In this document: in pieces, positions 54,923-64,000 of the stretch
How the letters are laid out: every line of letters starts with the position of its first letter
Position numbering within the stretch: the stretch's first letter is position 1
Assembly: GCA_934650095.1 (NCBI GenBank)
Contig: CAKUFT010000003.1
Span: forward strand, 39,234-103,233
Source of the DNA: an uncultured Collinsella sp.
Lineage (GTDB): Bacteria; Actinomycetota; Coriobacteriia; Coriobacteriales; Coriobacteriaceae
Length of the DNA: 64,000 bases
Direction of reading: 5' to 3'
Notes under the pieces: model-generated
The model's database searches: none
What the model was told of the DNA's origin: nothing
The model's input: only the letters and a program-made list of their open reading frames with translations
Made by a program: the position numbers and the translations under genes

Positions 54923-56195
54923 GAATGCCCACGTCGTCGACCCGTCCGTCGAGCTTGACGGTGTCGTTGACGTCCTGATTGACGGCGACAAGATCGCCGA
55001 GGTCGGCGAGAATCTCGCCGCCGAGGGAGCCGAGGTCCGCGACCTTTCCGGCAAGTACCTCGTCCCCGGCCTGGTGGACATGCACGTCCATCTGCGTGAG
55101 CCCGGCTATGAGGTCAAAGAGGACATCGAGAGCGGCACCCGCGCTGCTGCCAAGGGCGGCTTCACCGGCGTGTGCTCCATGCCCAACACCGACCCCGTCA
55201 CCGATAACGGCACCGTCGTGGAGTTCGTCAAGTCCCGCGCTGCCGAGGTTGGCCACTGCCGCGTCTATCCGTCGGGCGCCATGACCCGCGGTCTTAAGGG
55301 TGAGGCCATGTCCGAGATGGGCGATATGGTCGCACATGGCGCCGTCGCCTTCACCGACGACGGTCGCGGCGTGCAGGGTGCGGGTATGCTCCGTCGCTGC
55401 ATGGACTACGGCAAGATGTTCGGCAAGGTCTTTATGAGCCACTGCCAGGACGAGGACCTGGTCGGTCACGGCCAGATCAACGAGGGCAAGGTCTCGACCC
55501 GTCTGGCCCTCGAGGGCTGGCCGGCGGCAGGCGAGGAGCTTCAGATCGCCCGTGACATCGAGATCGCCAAGCTGACCGGTGCCAAGCTGCACATCCAGCA
55601 CATCTCCACCGCCCACGGTCTGGAGCTCGTGCGTGCCGGTAAGGCCGCCGGCGTGCAGGTCACCTGCGAGGCCACCCCGCACCACATGTTCCTGACCGAG
55701 AACGACCTGGACGAGACCTACAACACCTCGCTCAAGGTCAACCCGCCGCTGCGTACCGACGAGGACGCCGAGGCTATCCGCCAGGGCGTCATCGACGGCA
55801 CCGTCGACGCTATCGTCACCGACCACGCCCCCCACACCCCGTGGGAGAAGGCCCGTGAGTTCGAGCTCGCGCCCTTCGGCATGATCGGCCTCGAGACCTC
55901 GCTGGCACTCGTGCTCACCGAGCTGGTCAACACCGGCAAGATGGGCATGGGCCGCATGGTCGAGCTCATGGCCATCAAGCCGCGTGAGATCCTGGGCCTG
56001 GATCAGGTTCAGGTCAAGGCGGGCTCCGTTGCCGACCTGACCGTCTTCGACGCAAACGCCACCTGGACGGTCGGCGAGGACGGCTACGAGTCGCGCGCCG
56101 AGAACTCCGGTTTTGCCGGTCGCACGCTCACCGGTCGTGCCACCGATGTATTTGTCGGCGGTAAACAGACGCTTGCCGACGGCTGCATCTGCTAG
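54906..56195 (+). CDS. pyrC: Dihydroorotase
   Basis: A 429-residue amidohydrolase of the type I class. The metal-binding motif is LVDMHVHLREPG, and KLHIQHISTAHGLELV and AIVTDHAPHTPWEK supply further ligands. It closes carbamoyl aspartate to dihydroorotate. ATG 54906 has TTGGAGGTG inside pyrB. Confidence 0.96.
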   Translation: MALLLKNAHVVDPSVELDGVVDVLIDGDKIAEVGENLAAEGAEVRDLSGKYLVPGLVDMHVHLREPGYEVKEDIESGTRAAAKGGFTGVCSMPNTDPVTDNGTVVEFVKSRAAEVGHCRVYPSGAMTRGLKGEAMSEMGDMVAHGAVAFTDDGRGVQGAGMLRRCMDYGKMFGKVFMSHCQDEDLVGHGQINEGKVSTRLALEGWPAAGEELQIARDIEIAKLTGAKLHIQHISTAHGLELVRAGKAAGVQVTCEATPHHMFLTENDLDETYNTSLKVNPPLRTDEDAEAIRQGVIDGTVDAIVTDHAPHTPWEKAREFELAPFGMIGLETSLALVLTELVNTGKMGMGRMVELMAIKPREILGLDQVQVKAGSVADLTVFDANATWTVGEDGYESRAENSGFAGRTLTGRATDVFVGGKQTLADGCIC

Positions 56196-56287
56196 CATAG
56201 CCTTATCGCTTTTGTGCGCGGCGCCCTTGCGGTGCCGCGCTTTCTGTTCGTTTGGTCCATGCAACCGCATGGGGGATTGGAGCGTCT

Positions 56288-57079
56288 ATGCCCACACCTT
56301 CCACTGCACGCATGCACGACTTCGAGGTCGTCTCGAACCGGGAGATTGCCGACGGCATCTTCTCGATCGTTATCTCGGCCCCCAAGCTTGCAAGTGCGCT
56401 CAAGCCCGGTCAGTTTGTGAACATCGCCGTGCCCGGCGATGCGTCCTCGCTGCTTCGCGTGCCCCTGAGCTTCTATCGCGCCGACGCCCAGGCCGGCACC
56501 GTTGAGCTGTGGTACGCCGTCGTGGGCGACGACACCCGTCGTCTGTCGCAGATGGCCCCTGGCTCCACCTCCAACCTGCTGGGCCCTGGCGGCCGCGGCT
56601 GGCTCGTGCCCGAGGGCACCAGGAAGGCACTGCTCGTCGCCGGCGGCATCGGCGTTCCGCCCGTGCTCTGCCTGGCCGGCATGCTTGCCAATCAGGGCGT
56701 GGACGTTGACGTGTGTCTGGGCTTTGGTACCGCGTCCAAGGCCGTGGGCGTCGATGAGTTCCGCGCGCTGGGTGCCACGGTCAACGTGTGCACCGACGAC
56801 GGCACGCTGGGCACGCACGGTTTCTGCACCGATCCTGCCACCGAGCTGCTAGGCGAGGGCGGTTACGACTACGTCGCCAGCTGCGGTCCCGCCGTCATGA
56901 TGAAGAAGGTCGCCGCCGCTGCCGCCGAGGCCGGCGCGTATTGCGAGGTGTCGCTCGAGCGCATGATGAGCTGCGGCTTTGGCGCCTGCAACACCTGCAA
57001 TGTCGAGACGGTCGACGGTATGAAGGGCGCCTGCATGTGCGGCCCCGTGTTTGATGCTTCCAAGGTGGTGGTCTTCTAG
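56288..57079 (+). CDS. pyrK: Dihydroorotate dehydrogenase electron-transfer subunit PyrK
   Basis: A 263-residue ferredoxin-reductase-like flavoprotein. FAD-binding residues are in RVPLSFYRADA, the NAD region has ALLVAGGIGVPPVL, and the C-terminal [2Fe-2S] ligands are in MSCGFGACNTC and GACMCGP. It passes electrons from PyrD to NAD, which makes this a type 1B enzyme. ATG 56288 has TTGGAG six bases upstream. A 92-base gap separates it from pyrC. Confidence 0.95.
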   Translation: MPTPSTARMHDFEVVSNREIADGIFSIVISAPKLASALKPGQFVNIAVPGDASSLLRVPLSFYRADAQAGTVELWYAVVGDDTRRLSQMAPGSTSNLLGPGGRGWLVPEGTRKALLVAGGIGVPPVLCLAGMLANQGVDVDVCLGFGTASKAVGVDEFRALGATVNVCTDDGTLGTHGFCTDPATELLGEGGYDYVASCGPAVMMKKVAAAAAEAGAYCEVSLERMMSCGFGACNTCNVETVDGMKGACMCGPVFDASKVVVF

Positions 57080-58002
57080 TGGGTACCGTGAACATGGCCG
57101 TCGATTTCGGCGGCGTCAAGATGCAGAACCCCATCAATACCGCAGCCGGTACCTTTGGCTACGGTTGGCAGTTCCAGAACTTCTTCGATGTGTCCCAGCT
57201 GGGTGCCATCACCACCAAGGGTTGCGCTGCCGAGCCCTGGCCCGGCAATCCTGCGCCCCGCATGGCCGAGATCCCCGGCGGCATGATCAACTCCGTGGGT
57301 CTGCAGAACCCCGGCGTCGCCGCCTTCGCCCGTGAGTCCGGTCCGTGGCTCGAGCAGCTTTCCAAGGACGGCTGCCAGGTCATCTGTCAGGTTGCCGGCC
57401 ACTCCGTTGACGAGTTTGTCCGCGCGCTCGAGATGTATGTCGAGCTGTGCCCCTGGGCTGCCGGCTACGAGATCAACGTGAGCTGCCCCAACATCGCCGC
57501 CGGCGGTGCCGCCATGGGCTCCACGCCCAAGGGCGCCTCTGCCGTCATGGCCGCCTGCCGCAAGGTGACCGACAAGCCGCTGTTCGTGAAGATGGCTCCG
57601 GTCAACGTCGCCGAGATCGCCAAGGCCCTCGAGGCCGAGGGCGCCGACGGCCTTTCGGTCATCAACTCCATCCAGGGTATGGCTATTGACGTGCACACCC
57701 GCAAGTCGCGCGTCGCCAAGCCCAAGGGCGGCCTTTCGGGCCCGCTGTGCCACCACATCGCCGTGCGTATGGTCTGGGAGGTTGCCCAGGCCGTCGATAT
57801 CCCCATCAACGGTGTTGGCGGCGTCATGACCGGTGAGGACGCGGCTGAGTTTATCCTGGCTGGCGCTACCTGCGTGTCGGTCGGTATGGCCAACTTCGTC
57901 GACCCGTGCGCTTCGCTCAAGATCGCGCATGAGCTCGAGGCCTGGGCCGAGTCCCAGGGCGTGAAGGACATCAACGAGCTGGTAGGTGCGTTCGAATGCT
58001 AG
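57079..58002 (+). CDS. pyrD: Dihydroorotate dehydrogenase, type 1B catalytic subunit
   Basis: A 307-residue FMN barrel enzyme with NPINTAAGTFGYG, the active-site Cys in YEINVSCPNI, and the FMN phosphate motif GVGGVMTGEDAAEF. GTG 57079 overlaps the pyrK stop by one base; GTG 57088 and ATG 57094 are alternatives. The pyrF ATG lies inside its 3' end. Confidence 0.95.
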   Translation: MGTVNMAVDFGGVKMQNPINTAAGTFGYGWQFQNFFDVSQLGAITTKGCAAEPWPGNPAPRMAEIPGGMINSVGLQNPGVAAFARESGPWLEQLSKDGCQVICQVAGHSVDEFVRALEMYVELCPWAAGYEINVSCPNIAAGGAAMGSTPKGASAVMAACRKVTDKPLFVKMAPVNVAEIAKALEAEGADGLSVINSIQGMAIDVHTRKSRVAKPKGGLSGPLCHHIAVRMVWEVAQAVDIPINGVGGVMTGEDAAEFILAGATCVSVGMANFVDPCASLKIAHELEAWAESQGVKDINELVGAFEC

Positions 58003-58712
58003 AGACCGATGCCCGCGACCGCGTTATCGTCGCCCTCGACTGCGACCGTGAGCGTGCGCTCGAGCTCGCCCGCGAGCTTTCGGGCCATGCTGCCTGGCTC
58101 AAGGTCGGCATGACGCTCTATTACGCCGAGGGCCCCGAGATCGTCAAGACGTTCAAGGATTTAGGCTTCAAGGTCTTCCTCGACCTTAAGTTCCACGATA
58201 TTCCGCATCAGGTGCGCGGTGCCGCCCGTTCGGCCTCGCTTGCCGGTGCCGACCTGCTTTCGGTTCACGGCCTGGGCTCGGGCGCCATGCTCGCTGCCTG
58301 CCGCGAGGGCGCCGAGGAGGCGCGCGAGGACCGTGCCAAGCTCGTCGCCATCACCGTGCTCACGAGCATGAACCAGGATTCGCTCAGCGAGATCGGCGTC
58401 GAGTCGCCGGTGGCCGAGGAGGCAGCGCGTCTGGCGAAGCTCGCCCAGGCCAACGGCATCGACGGTATCGTGTGCTCGCCGATGGAGGCCCACGATATGC
58501 GTGAGCTGCTGGGCCCCGATGCGCTCATCGTTACCCCGGGTGTTCGTCCGGTTGGTGCGGCGCTGGGAGATCAGTCCCGCGTGGCCACGCCTTCCCAGGC
58601 TATCGAGCGTGGCGCGAGCCACATCGTGGTGGGCCGTCCCATCACCGGTGCCGATGACCCGGTTGCCGCTTTCGATGCCATCGTCGCCGAGCTGGTCGAA
58701 AACGTCGCGTAA
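57996..58712 (+). CDS. pyrF: Orotidine 5'-phosphate decarboxylase
   Basis: A 238-residue barrel enzyme: VIVALDCDRERALEL, the catalytic DLKFHDIPHQV and VTPGVRPVG, GRPITGADDPV. It produces UMP, the last step here. pyrE and carAB are not in this window. It overlaps pyrD by seven bases. Confidence 0.97.
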   Translation: MLETDARDRVIVALDCDRERALELARELSGHAAWLKVGMTLYYAEGPEIVKTFKDLGFKVFLDLKFHDIPHQVRGAARSASLAGADLLSVHGLGSGAMLAACREGAEEAREDRAKLVAITVLTSMNQDSLSEIGVESPVAEEAARLAKLAQANGIDGIVCSPMEAHDMRELLGPDALIVTPGVRPVGAALGDQSRVATPSQAIERGASHIVVGRPITGADDPVAAFDAIVAELVENVA

Positions 58713-58757
58713 AAGATTCCCTTAAGTCACCACTTTTGGGTCTCATTAGCACAATTT

Positions 58758-58815
58758 AGCCCCTGTGCCTGCGAAAACTTTCCCATCCTTTGTGTGGAAT
58801 CGCAGGTCAGGGGCT
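58758..58815. repeat. Inverted repeat between pyrF and mihF
   Basis: AGCCCCTG and CCTGCGA (58758-58774) pair with TCGCAGG and CAGGGGCT (58800-58815), interrupted by a small internal loop; the loop between is 25 bases. It ends with CAACTTTTAG, a weak T-run, so it may terminate the pyr operon. Confidence 0.6.
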
Positions 58816-58898
58816 CAACTTTTAGCGCAATATATTGCACTTTTTGCGGGTATCGTCTAACCTATGGAGCCGCGATTGGGCATTTTGTACGTTTTACG

Positions 58899-58907
58899 TG
58901 CTAAAAT
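58899..58907 (+). promoter_or_regulatory. Extended -10 promoter for mihF-gmk-rpoZ
   Basis: TG-C-TAAAAT (TG 58899-58900, TAAAAT 58902-58907) lies 44 bases before the mihF start. A second candidate further upstream is TTGCAC (58835-58840) with TAACCT (58858-58863), spacing 17. The palindrome GCAATATATTGC (58827-58838) overlaps that upstream -35. Confidence 0.5.
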
Positions 58908-58951
58908 GCCAAATATTGAATCAGATATAACCCAACTATTTGGAGGTACGA

Positions 58952-59260
58952 ATGGCACTCCCTCAGCTTACCGACGAGCAGCGCAAGCAGGCTCTTGAGA
59001 AGGCTGCCGCCGCACGTCATGCCCGCGCTGAGCTTCGCGAGCAGATCAAGAAGGGTGAGAAGTCCCTCGAGTCCGTGCTCAACTCCGATGACCCCATCGC
59101 TTCCCGCATGAAGGTTTCCACCCTCATCGAGTCCCTCCCCGGCTATGGCAAGGCCAAGGCCGCCAAGATCATGGAGGAGCTCGGCATCTCCGCTACCCGT
59201 CGCGTCCAGGGCCTCGGCGTCCGTCAGCGCGAGCAGCTCCTCGAGCAGCTGACCAAATAA
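58952..59260 (+). CDS. mihF: Integration host factor, actinobacterial type (MihF)
   Basis: A 102-residue DNA-binding protein. The C-terminal half, LIESLPGYGKAKAAKIMEEL then ISATRRVQGLGVRQREQLLE, is the helix-two-turns-helix region of the mycobacterial/Streptomyces sIHF family. It is unrelated to the proteobacterial IHF fold and supports an actinobacterial source. ATG 58952 has TTGGAGGT. gmk follows with no gap. Confidence 0.94.
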   Translation: MALPQLTDEQRKQALEKAAAARHARAELREQIKKGEKSLESVLNSDDPIASRMKVSTLIESLPGYGKAKAAKIMEELGISATRRVQGLGVRQREQLLEQLTK

Positions 59261-59830
<570 letters not shown>

Positions 59831-59835
59831 GGTCC

Positions 59836-60117
59836 GTGTCCGTTGTAAAGCCTTGCATTGACGATCTTCTGGAGAAGACCGACCACAACCGCTTCCTGCT
59901 CGCTTCGCTTGCCTCCAAGCGCGCCTGCGACATCAATAGCATGCTGCGCGGCCAGCACAACCGCGTGCTTGCCGTTCAGGATGTCGATGACATCACCATC
60001 GGCCTTTCTGGTGCCGATACCATTTCGATGGCTATGGACGAGATCGTTGACGGCGATATCTCCTACGATGAGGCCCGTTACGAGAAGGCGCTCGGCCACA
60101 AGGTTGCTGAAGCCTAA
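59836..60117 (+). CDS. rpoZ: RNA polymerase omega subunit
   Basis: A 93-residue protein with CIDDLLEKTDHNRFLLASLASKRACDI in the first 35 residues, the omega domain. It supports RNA polymerase assembly. GTG 59836 has CTGAGGT upstream. thiI starts immediately after the stop. Confidence 0.92.
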   Translation: MSVVKPCIDDLLEKTDHNRFLLASLASKRACDINSMLRGQHNRVLAVQDVDDITIGLSGADTISMAMDEIVDGDISYDEARYEKALGHKVAEA

Positions 60118-61362
60118 ATGGCAGCTCGCGTCTGCCTGGTCCACTATCACGAGGTTGGACTGAAGGGCAAGAACCGCGCACATTTTGAGCATATCCTCAT
60201 GGATAACATCAAGGCGGCTTTGGCCGCCTTTTCCGTGAACGCCGTGTCTCGAATTTCCGGTTATATCCTCGTGACCTTTAACGAGCATCAGGCCGACGAG
60301 GCGGCGCGTGTCATTCGCACCGTTCCCGGCGTCGCCCGTGTGTCCCTGGCATACCACACCAACCGCGACCCGCAGGAGTACTGCGCCGCCGCCGTCAAGG
60401 CGCTGCGCGAGTTCGGTCCCTTCGATTCGTTTAAGGTGCATGCCAAGCGTTCCAACACCGACTACGAGCTCACCTCCATCGATATCAATCGACAGGTGGG
60501 CGAGGTGCTGTGCGAGGCGTTTCCCGATAAAAAGGTCCAGATGCACGACCCCGACGCGATGGTGCACGTGCTGGTGGTCCAGGGTAGCGTCTATGTGTAC
60601 GCGCGCTCGGAGCGCGGCGTGGGAGGCCTGCCGGTGGGTTCTGCTGGTAAGGTCGTGACGCTGCTGTCTTCGGGTATCGATTCGCCCGTGTCGACGTGGA
60701 TGCTCGCCCGCCGCGGCGCCGTGTGCGTACCGGTGCATTTCTCCGGTCGTCCGCAGACGCCCGATACGAGTGAGTATCTGGTGCAGGACATCATCCGTGC
60801 CCTTGCGCCGGGAGTCCAGATCGGTCGTCTGTACGTGGTTCCGTTTGGCGACTGCCAGCGCGAGATTTCGGTCACCTGTCCCAGCAACCTGCGAGTGATC
60901 ATGTATCGCCGCATCATGTATTCGGTTGCCGAGCGCATCGCGCATATCGAGGGCGCCAAGGCTATCGTGACCGGTGAGTCGCTTGGCCAGGTCGCCTCCC
61001 AGACGCTCGAGAACATCATGGCTGTCAACGAGGCTGTGAAGATTCCCGTGTTCCGCCCGCTCATCGGTTCGGACAAGCAGGAGATCATTGCGCGTGCCGA
61101 GGAAATCGGTACATTCGACATCTCGACCGAGGCCGCGCCCGATTGCTGCACGCTCTTTATGCCGCGCCGTCCCGAGACGCACGCCAAGCTCGATGCCGTT
61201 CACGAGGCCTGGGAGCTGTTCGATCACGAGGAGATGATTGAGCGCTTACTCAAGCAGACCGAGTACATCGACTTTGAGAGCAACACGTATAAGGCCCCTA
61301 AGACCTTAAAACGCAAACATTCGGAGCTTGCTCCGCGTGAGATTTACCAAGATCACGAATAA
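60118..61362 (+). CDS. thiI: tRNA 4-thiouridine synthetase ThiI (no rhodanese domain)
   Basis: A 414-residue protein. A ferredoxin-like domain and THUMP region occupy about 1-165, and the PP-loop is LLSSGIDSPVS near 182. The proteobacterial C-terminal rhodanese domain is absent; the family in Gram-positives is usually this short and works with a dedicated desulfurase. It introduces s4U into tRNA and can supply sulfur to thiamine. It takes the place that coaBC often holds in Actinobacteria. Confidence 0.94.
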   Translation: MAARVCLVHYHEVGLKGKNRAHFEHILMDNIKAALAAFSVNAVSRISGYILVTFNEHQADEAARVIRTVPGVARVSLAYHTNRDPQEYCAAAVKALREFGPFDSFKVHAKRSNTDYELTSIDINRQVGEVLCEAFPDKKVQMHDPDAMVHVLVVQGSVYVYARSERGVGGLPVGSAGKVVTLLSSGIDSPVSTWMLARRGAVCVPVHFSGRPQTPDTSEYLVQDIIRALAPGVQIGRLYVVPFGDCQREISVTCPSNLRVIMYRRIMYSVAERIAHIEGAKAIVTGESLGQVASQTLENIMAVNEAVKIPVFRPLIGSDKQEIIARAEEIGTFDISTEAAPDCCTLFMPRRPETHAKLDAVHEAWELFDHEEMIERLLKQTEYIDFESNTYKAPKTLKRKHSELAPREIYQDHE

Positions 61363-61372
61363 TCCCTGCATA

Positions 61373-61404
61373 AACCGACGATACGTTTGTATCGTCGGTT
61401 TTTT
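61373..61404 (+). terminator. Intrinsic terminator after thiI
   Basis: AACCGACGATAC (61373-61384) pairs perfectly with GTATCGTCGGTT (61389-61400) around GTTT, followed by TTTT. Confidence 0.95.
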
Positions 61405-61575
61405 GTTATCTGGGTAAACAATGCCAAGATGTTCATTCGCTGACGTGTGACTGAATAAATGGACATGTTTGCGCAAGGTTTTGGTCAGTGTTTGGTTTGA
61501 CCGTCAAAACTGGTTTGCCCGAGCGGTTCGTTCGGCTGCGATTTCCTGACACGATGGTGTTGGGAGGTTTTTGCT

Positions 61576-62286
61576 ATGGCGCAGCGCGAACAACACGAAC
61601 GGGTCAAGCGAATGGACCGCTGGGCGGGCAAGTTGCTCGGGCATAAGGCAGTAGTCGTGGCGATGCTCGTCGTCATTGCGATGGCGAGCGGCTTGGCAAT
61701 GGCGAGCTTTGGTGACCGCTCCGGCAATGTTTCGTTTGGGCGCGTTGAGGACTCGGGTCCATCGGCGGAGCCGGGGTCCGGCGATGCTTTGGACGATGCA
61801 TCCGATGGATCTTCGTCTAAGGCGTCTGCCGAAACGGAGGTGTACGTCGATGTAGATGGTGCCGTTGCATCCCCGGGCGTGTACCGGCTTCAAGATGGAG
61901 CGCGGGTATCCCAGGCGATTGATGCTGCCGGAGGGCTAACGGCAGAGGCGGATGTGACGGGGCTTAACCGTGCTTCGAAAGTCACGGATGGACAAAAGAT
62001 CTATGTGCCGACAGTGGGGGAGCAGCAGGTGGCTTTGGCGGCTGGCGGGGCCGAAGGCGGCGCTGCCGCGGCATCGGGCACGGGCGCTTCGTCGGGGCTT
62101 GTGAACATCAATACGGCAAGCGCGGCAGAATTGCAGACGCTTTCGGGCATCGGTCCCTCTATGGCCCAGTCGATTATCGACGAGCGGACCCAAAACGGCG
62201 CTTTTGCCTCGGTCGACGACCTGATGCGTGTGTCGGGAATCGGCGAGAAGAAACTCGCCAAAATCAAAGATTGCATCTGCGTATGA
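61576..62286 (+). CDS. comEA: Competence DNA receptor ComEA
   Basis: A 236-residue single-pass protein. A basic N-terminus and membrane helix at about 25-45 (AVVVAMLVVIAMASGLAMA) are followed by a Ser/Asp-rich linker, an SLBB domain (VYVDVDGAVASPGVYRLQDG, from about residue 90) and two helix-hairpin-helix motifs (VNINTASAAELQTLSGIG; DDLMRVSGIGEKKL) that bind double-stranded DNA. ATG 61576 has GGGAGG. Its stop overlaps the comEC ATG by four bases. The function is transport of external DNA to the ComEC pore. Confidence 0.93.
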   Translation: MAQREQHERVKRMDRWAGKLLGHKAVVVAMLVVIAMASGLAMASFGDRSGNVSFGRVEDSGPSAEPGSGDALDDASDGSSSKASAETEVYVDVDGAVASPGVYRLQDGARVSQAIDAAGGLTAEADVTGLNRASKVTDGQKIYVPTVGEQQVALAAGGAEGGAAAASGTGASSGLVNINTASAAELQTLSGIGPSMAQSIIDERTQNGAFASVDDLMRVSGIGEKKLAKIKDCICV

Positions 62287-64000
62287 ATGCGACCGAGCGT
62301 GAGCACGTGATGCCTCCACGGCCTTTGATGCCGTGGACGATGGCCTTTTGTGCCGGCTTGTGTGCGAGCTGCGGCTTGGTGCTTAACGTGGCGGCTGATG
62401 CGCTGCTGGGAGAAGGACTGACTTCCGTCACGTTACTCTGGAGCATTCCCGTTGCGGCTGCGGCGTTCGTCGTATTGGCTCGGTCTTGCATACGCCTTGC
62501 GCGATGGAAGCGATGGCTATATGCCGCGGCAGTCGGACTCGTGGTGGGAGCGATCGTGTCCGCGGGGTGGGCGATAGGTGCCCTCCGAGCTTCCAACGCT
62601 CTGGATGGACGGGCTGCAAGCAGTCTTGAGTTTGTGGTGCAGGGCGACCCGTCCATAAACGATGAGACGTATTCCTATACCTGTGACGCGATCGCGGACG
62701 GTATGCGCGTGGGTGCCGTTCGATTATCGTGCGATCGCGAGCTCAGTGCTGGGTCGCGCGTGCGTGTCATCGGCCGCATTTCGCGCTTCGAGAATGATGC
62801 GTATGGGCGTTCGCGCGTGCTTCGGGGTGAGCTGCGCAAGGTTAAGGCTGTCCGGATTGTGTCGGTCAATGAAGGTTCTCCGGGGCCATTGCTTCGGCTG
62901 CGAAATGAGCTGCTTGCCGTCATTGCTCCCGCGACCGATCCGGCGCGCTCACTCATTGCCGGCGTTGTCTGCGGACGTTCGTCCGAGCTGCGCGCTCAGC
63001 CGGCGGGCGAATGGTTTTCGGTGACGGGAACGGCGCATCTCATTGCTGTTTCGGGAAGCCATCTGGCTATCGTGGGCTTTGTAATTGAGAGCGCTTTACA
63101 AATGTCTCGTTGCTCGCGTGGGTTGCAGCGGGCGCTTTTGGCGGCAACGCTTGTGGCCTACGCCGCCTTTACAGGTGCATCGCCCTCGGCTGTTCGTGCG
63201 TGCTGCATGTTGTTCGCGACGCTTGTCGCCAACGGTGCCGGGCGTCGCCGCCACGGCGTTTCGGCGCTCTTTGTGACCATGTCGATTTTTGTGCTACTCC
63301 GTCCAACGGTACTGTTCGAGATGGGCTTTCAGCTTTCGTGTGCCAGCGTCTTTGCCATCTTGTGCTTTTGCCCGTATGCCACCTACGCTTTGGGCGAGTT
63401 GGGCGTGCCGGCGGGCATTGCCGGTATACTTTCCGTCACGCTCTGCTCGCAGCTGGCAACGCTTCCCATCACCGTTCCCGCATTCGGTACTTTTTCGCTC
63501 ATTGCTCCGATTGCAAATGCCGTGATCGGCCCGGTGGTGAGCGTGTTGCTTGCTGTTTCGATTGTGCTGGCGCCGTGCTCGTTCGTGCCCCTGTTGCGAC
63601 CCTGGGCGCTTGTGGTGCCCATGGTTGCCGCACGCTGTGCGCTTTTCTTTGAGCAGCTCTTCGCAGCCGTGCCGGGTGCGTCCGTGAGCGTACCGCCCGA
63701 TTCCGTTTGGGTATACGTGGTGCCGCTTTCTTTGACGGCTCTCTTGGTATGGTGGCCACGACCCCACGCTCGCCCCATGGCTGTAGGGTTGCTGTGCTTG
63801 GCTCTCGCGGCGGTTGTCCCGTACGTCTACTGGGATCGATTCGCGTCACCTTCAGTGACGATTCTCGATGTTGGCCAGGCCGATGCCATTCTTATTCGCC
63901 AAGGCGGTGCCGTGGCGCTCGTGGACTGCGGGCTCGATGAGCGTGTGGTGACGGCACTGGTGCGCAACAACGTTCATCATATCGATGCTGTGTTTGTAAC
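62283..64000 (+). CDS. comEC: ComEC/Rec2 DNA uptake channel (3' end beyond the window)
   Basis: The first 572 codons of a polytopic membrane protein. Several N-terminal hydrophobic segments lead to an OB-like soluble region, then the competence domain with GTAHLIAVSGSHLAIVGFV and AFTGASPSAVRACCM, and GFQLSCASVFAI. The final visible part starts the beta-lactamase-like nuclease domain (SVTILDVGQADAILIRQG...VDCG). ComEC moves single-stranded DNA across the membrane. The family DVGQGD motif appears here as DVGQAD, a Gly-to-Ala change. ATG 62283 overlaps comEA. Confidence 0.93.
   Translation, partial: MNATEREHVMPPRPLMPWTMAFCAGLCASCGLVLNVAADALLGEGLTSVTLLWSIPVAAAAFVVLARSCIRLARWKRWLYAAAVGLVVGAIVSAGWAIGALRASNALDGRAASSLEFVVQGDPSINDETYSYTCDAIADGMRVGAVRLSCDRELSAGSRVRVIGRISRFENDAYGRSRVLRGELRKVKAVRIVSVNEGSPGPLLRLRNELLAVIAPATDPARSLIAGVVCGRSSELRAQPAGEWFSVTGTAHLIAVSGSHLAIVGFVIESALQMSRCSRGLQRALLAATLVAYAAFTGASPSAVRACCMLFATLVANGAGRRRHGVSALFVTMSIFVLLRPTVLFEMGFQLSCASVFAILCFCPYATYALGELGVPAGIAGILSVTLCSQLATLPITVPAFGTFSLIAPIANAVIGPVVSVLLAVSIVLAPCSFVPLLRPWALVVPMVAARCALFFEQLFAAVPGASVSVPPDSVWVYVVPLSLTALLVWWPRPHARPMAVGLLCLALAAVVPYVYWDRFASPSVTILDVGQADAILIRQGGAVALVDCGLDERVVTALVRNNVHHIDAVFV

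Overview
This 64 kb window is a GC-rich, gene-dense bacterial chromosome segment made almost entirely of housekeeping genes, nearly all on the plus strand. The best fit is the Coriobacteriia (Actinobacteria), most likely Collinsella or a close relative; this is an inference from content, not a database match. Supporting it are an actinobacterial-type integration host factor (mihF) directly before gmk and rpoZ, a CtpE-like P-type ATPase, many TTG and GTG start codons, and a strictly fermentative gut-anaerobe flavour: AdhE, pyruvate phosphate dikinase with its regulator, and the two-subunit PyrK/PyrD dihydroorotate dehydrogenase.

Layout. 1-3.4 kb: 5' end of a DAHP synthase gene (minus) behind a candidate attenuator, tRNA-Arg(CCG), and a CtpE-like ATPase ending at a large 36-bp inverted repeat. 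3.5-6.6 kb: a zinc-ribbon membrane protein, a cyclophilin and a TPR membrane protein. 6.7-13.6 kb: the cell-elongation operon mreB-mreC-mreD-mrdA(PBP2)-rodA plus a DUF697-like membrane protein. 13.6-20.4 kb: a radical-SAM/DUF2344 pair, rplU, rpmA, obgE, nadD, yqeK, rsfS. 20.5-21.7 kb: dinB (minus). 21.9-24.4 kb: rpsP-khpA-rimM-trmD-lepB. 24.5-31.5 kb: glyQ-glyS, the PPDK regulator and ppdK. 31.7-38.3 kb: rplS, rnhB, yraN, comM, dprA, trmFO, xerC. 38.5-48.7 kb: rpsB, tsf, pyrH, frr, uppS, cdsA, dxr, rseP, ispG, proS (translation, polyprenol and isoprenoid supply, phospholipid synthesis). 48.8-52.9 kb, minus strand: a small kinase-like protein, adhE and rpmB. 53.2-58.7 kb: pyrR-pyrB-pyrC-pyrK-pyrD-pyrF behind a complete-looking attenuation leader. 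58.9-61.4 kb: mihF-gmk-rpoZ-thiI. 61.6 kb to the end: comEA and the 5' part of comEC.

The genes form coherent modules: envelope elongation (Mre/PBP2/RodA with UppS, CdsA, Dxr and IspG supplying lipid carriers and membrane), ribosome and tRNA maturation (rplU, rpmA, obgE, rsfS, rimM, trmD, trmFO, rpsB, tsf, frr), DNA uptake and processing (comEA, comEC, dprA, comM, yraN), pyrimidine synthesis, and pyruvate/ethanol metabolism. I see no prophage, insertion sequence, CRISPR array or genomic island, and no clear novel multi-gene system. The most unusual items are: an RseP-type protease carrying an inserted winged-helix-like domain; a xerC gene with no canonical start codon, apparently initiating at ATA overlapping the trmFO stop; mutually exclusive RNA hairpins before pyrR; a terminator plus short aromatic-containing leader ORF before the DAHP synthase gene; LacI-family-like operators upstream of adhE and ppdK; and a dispersed palindromic element at about 3.3 and 20.4 kb.
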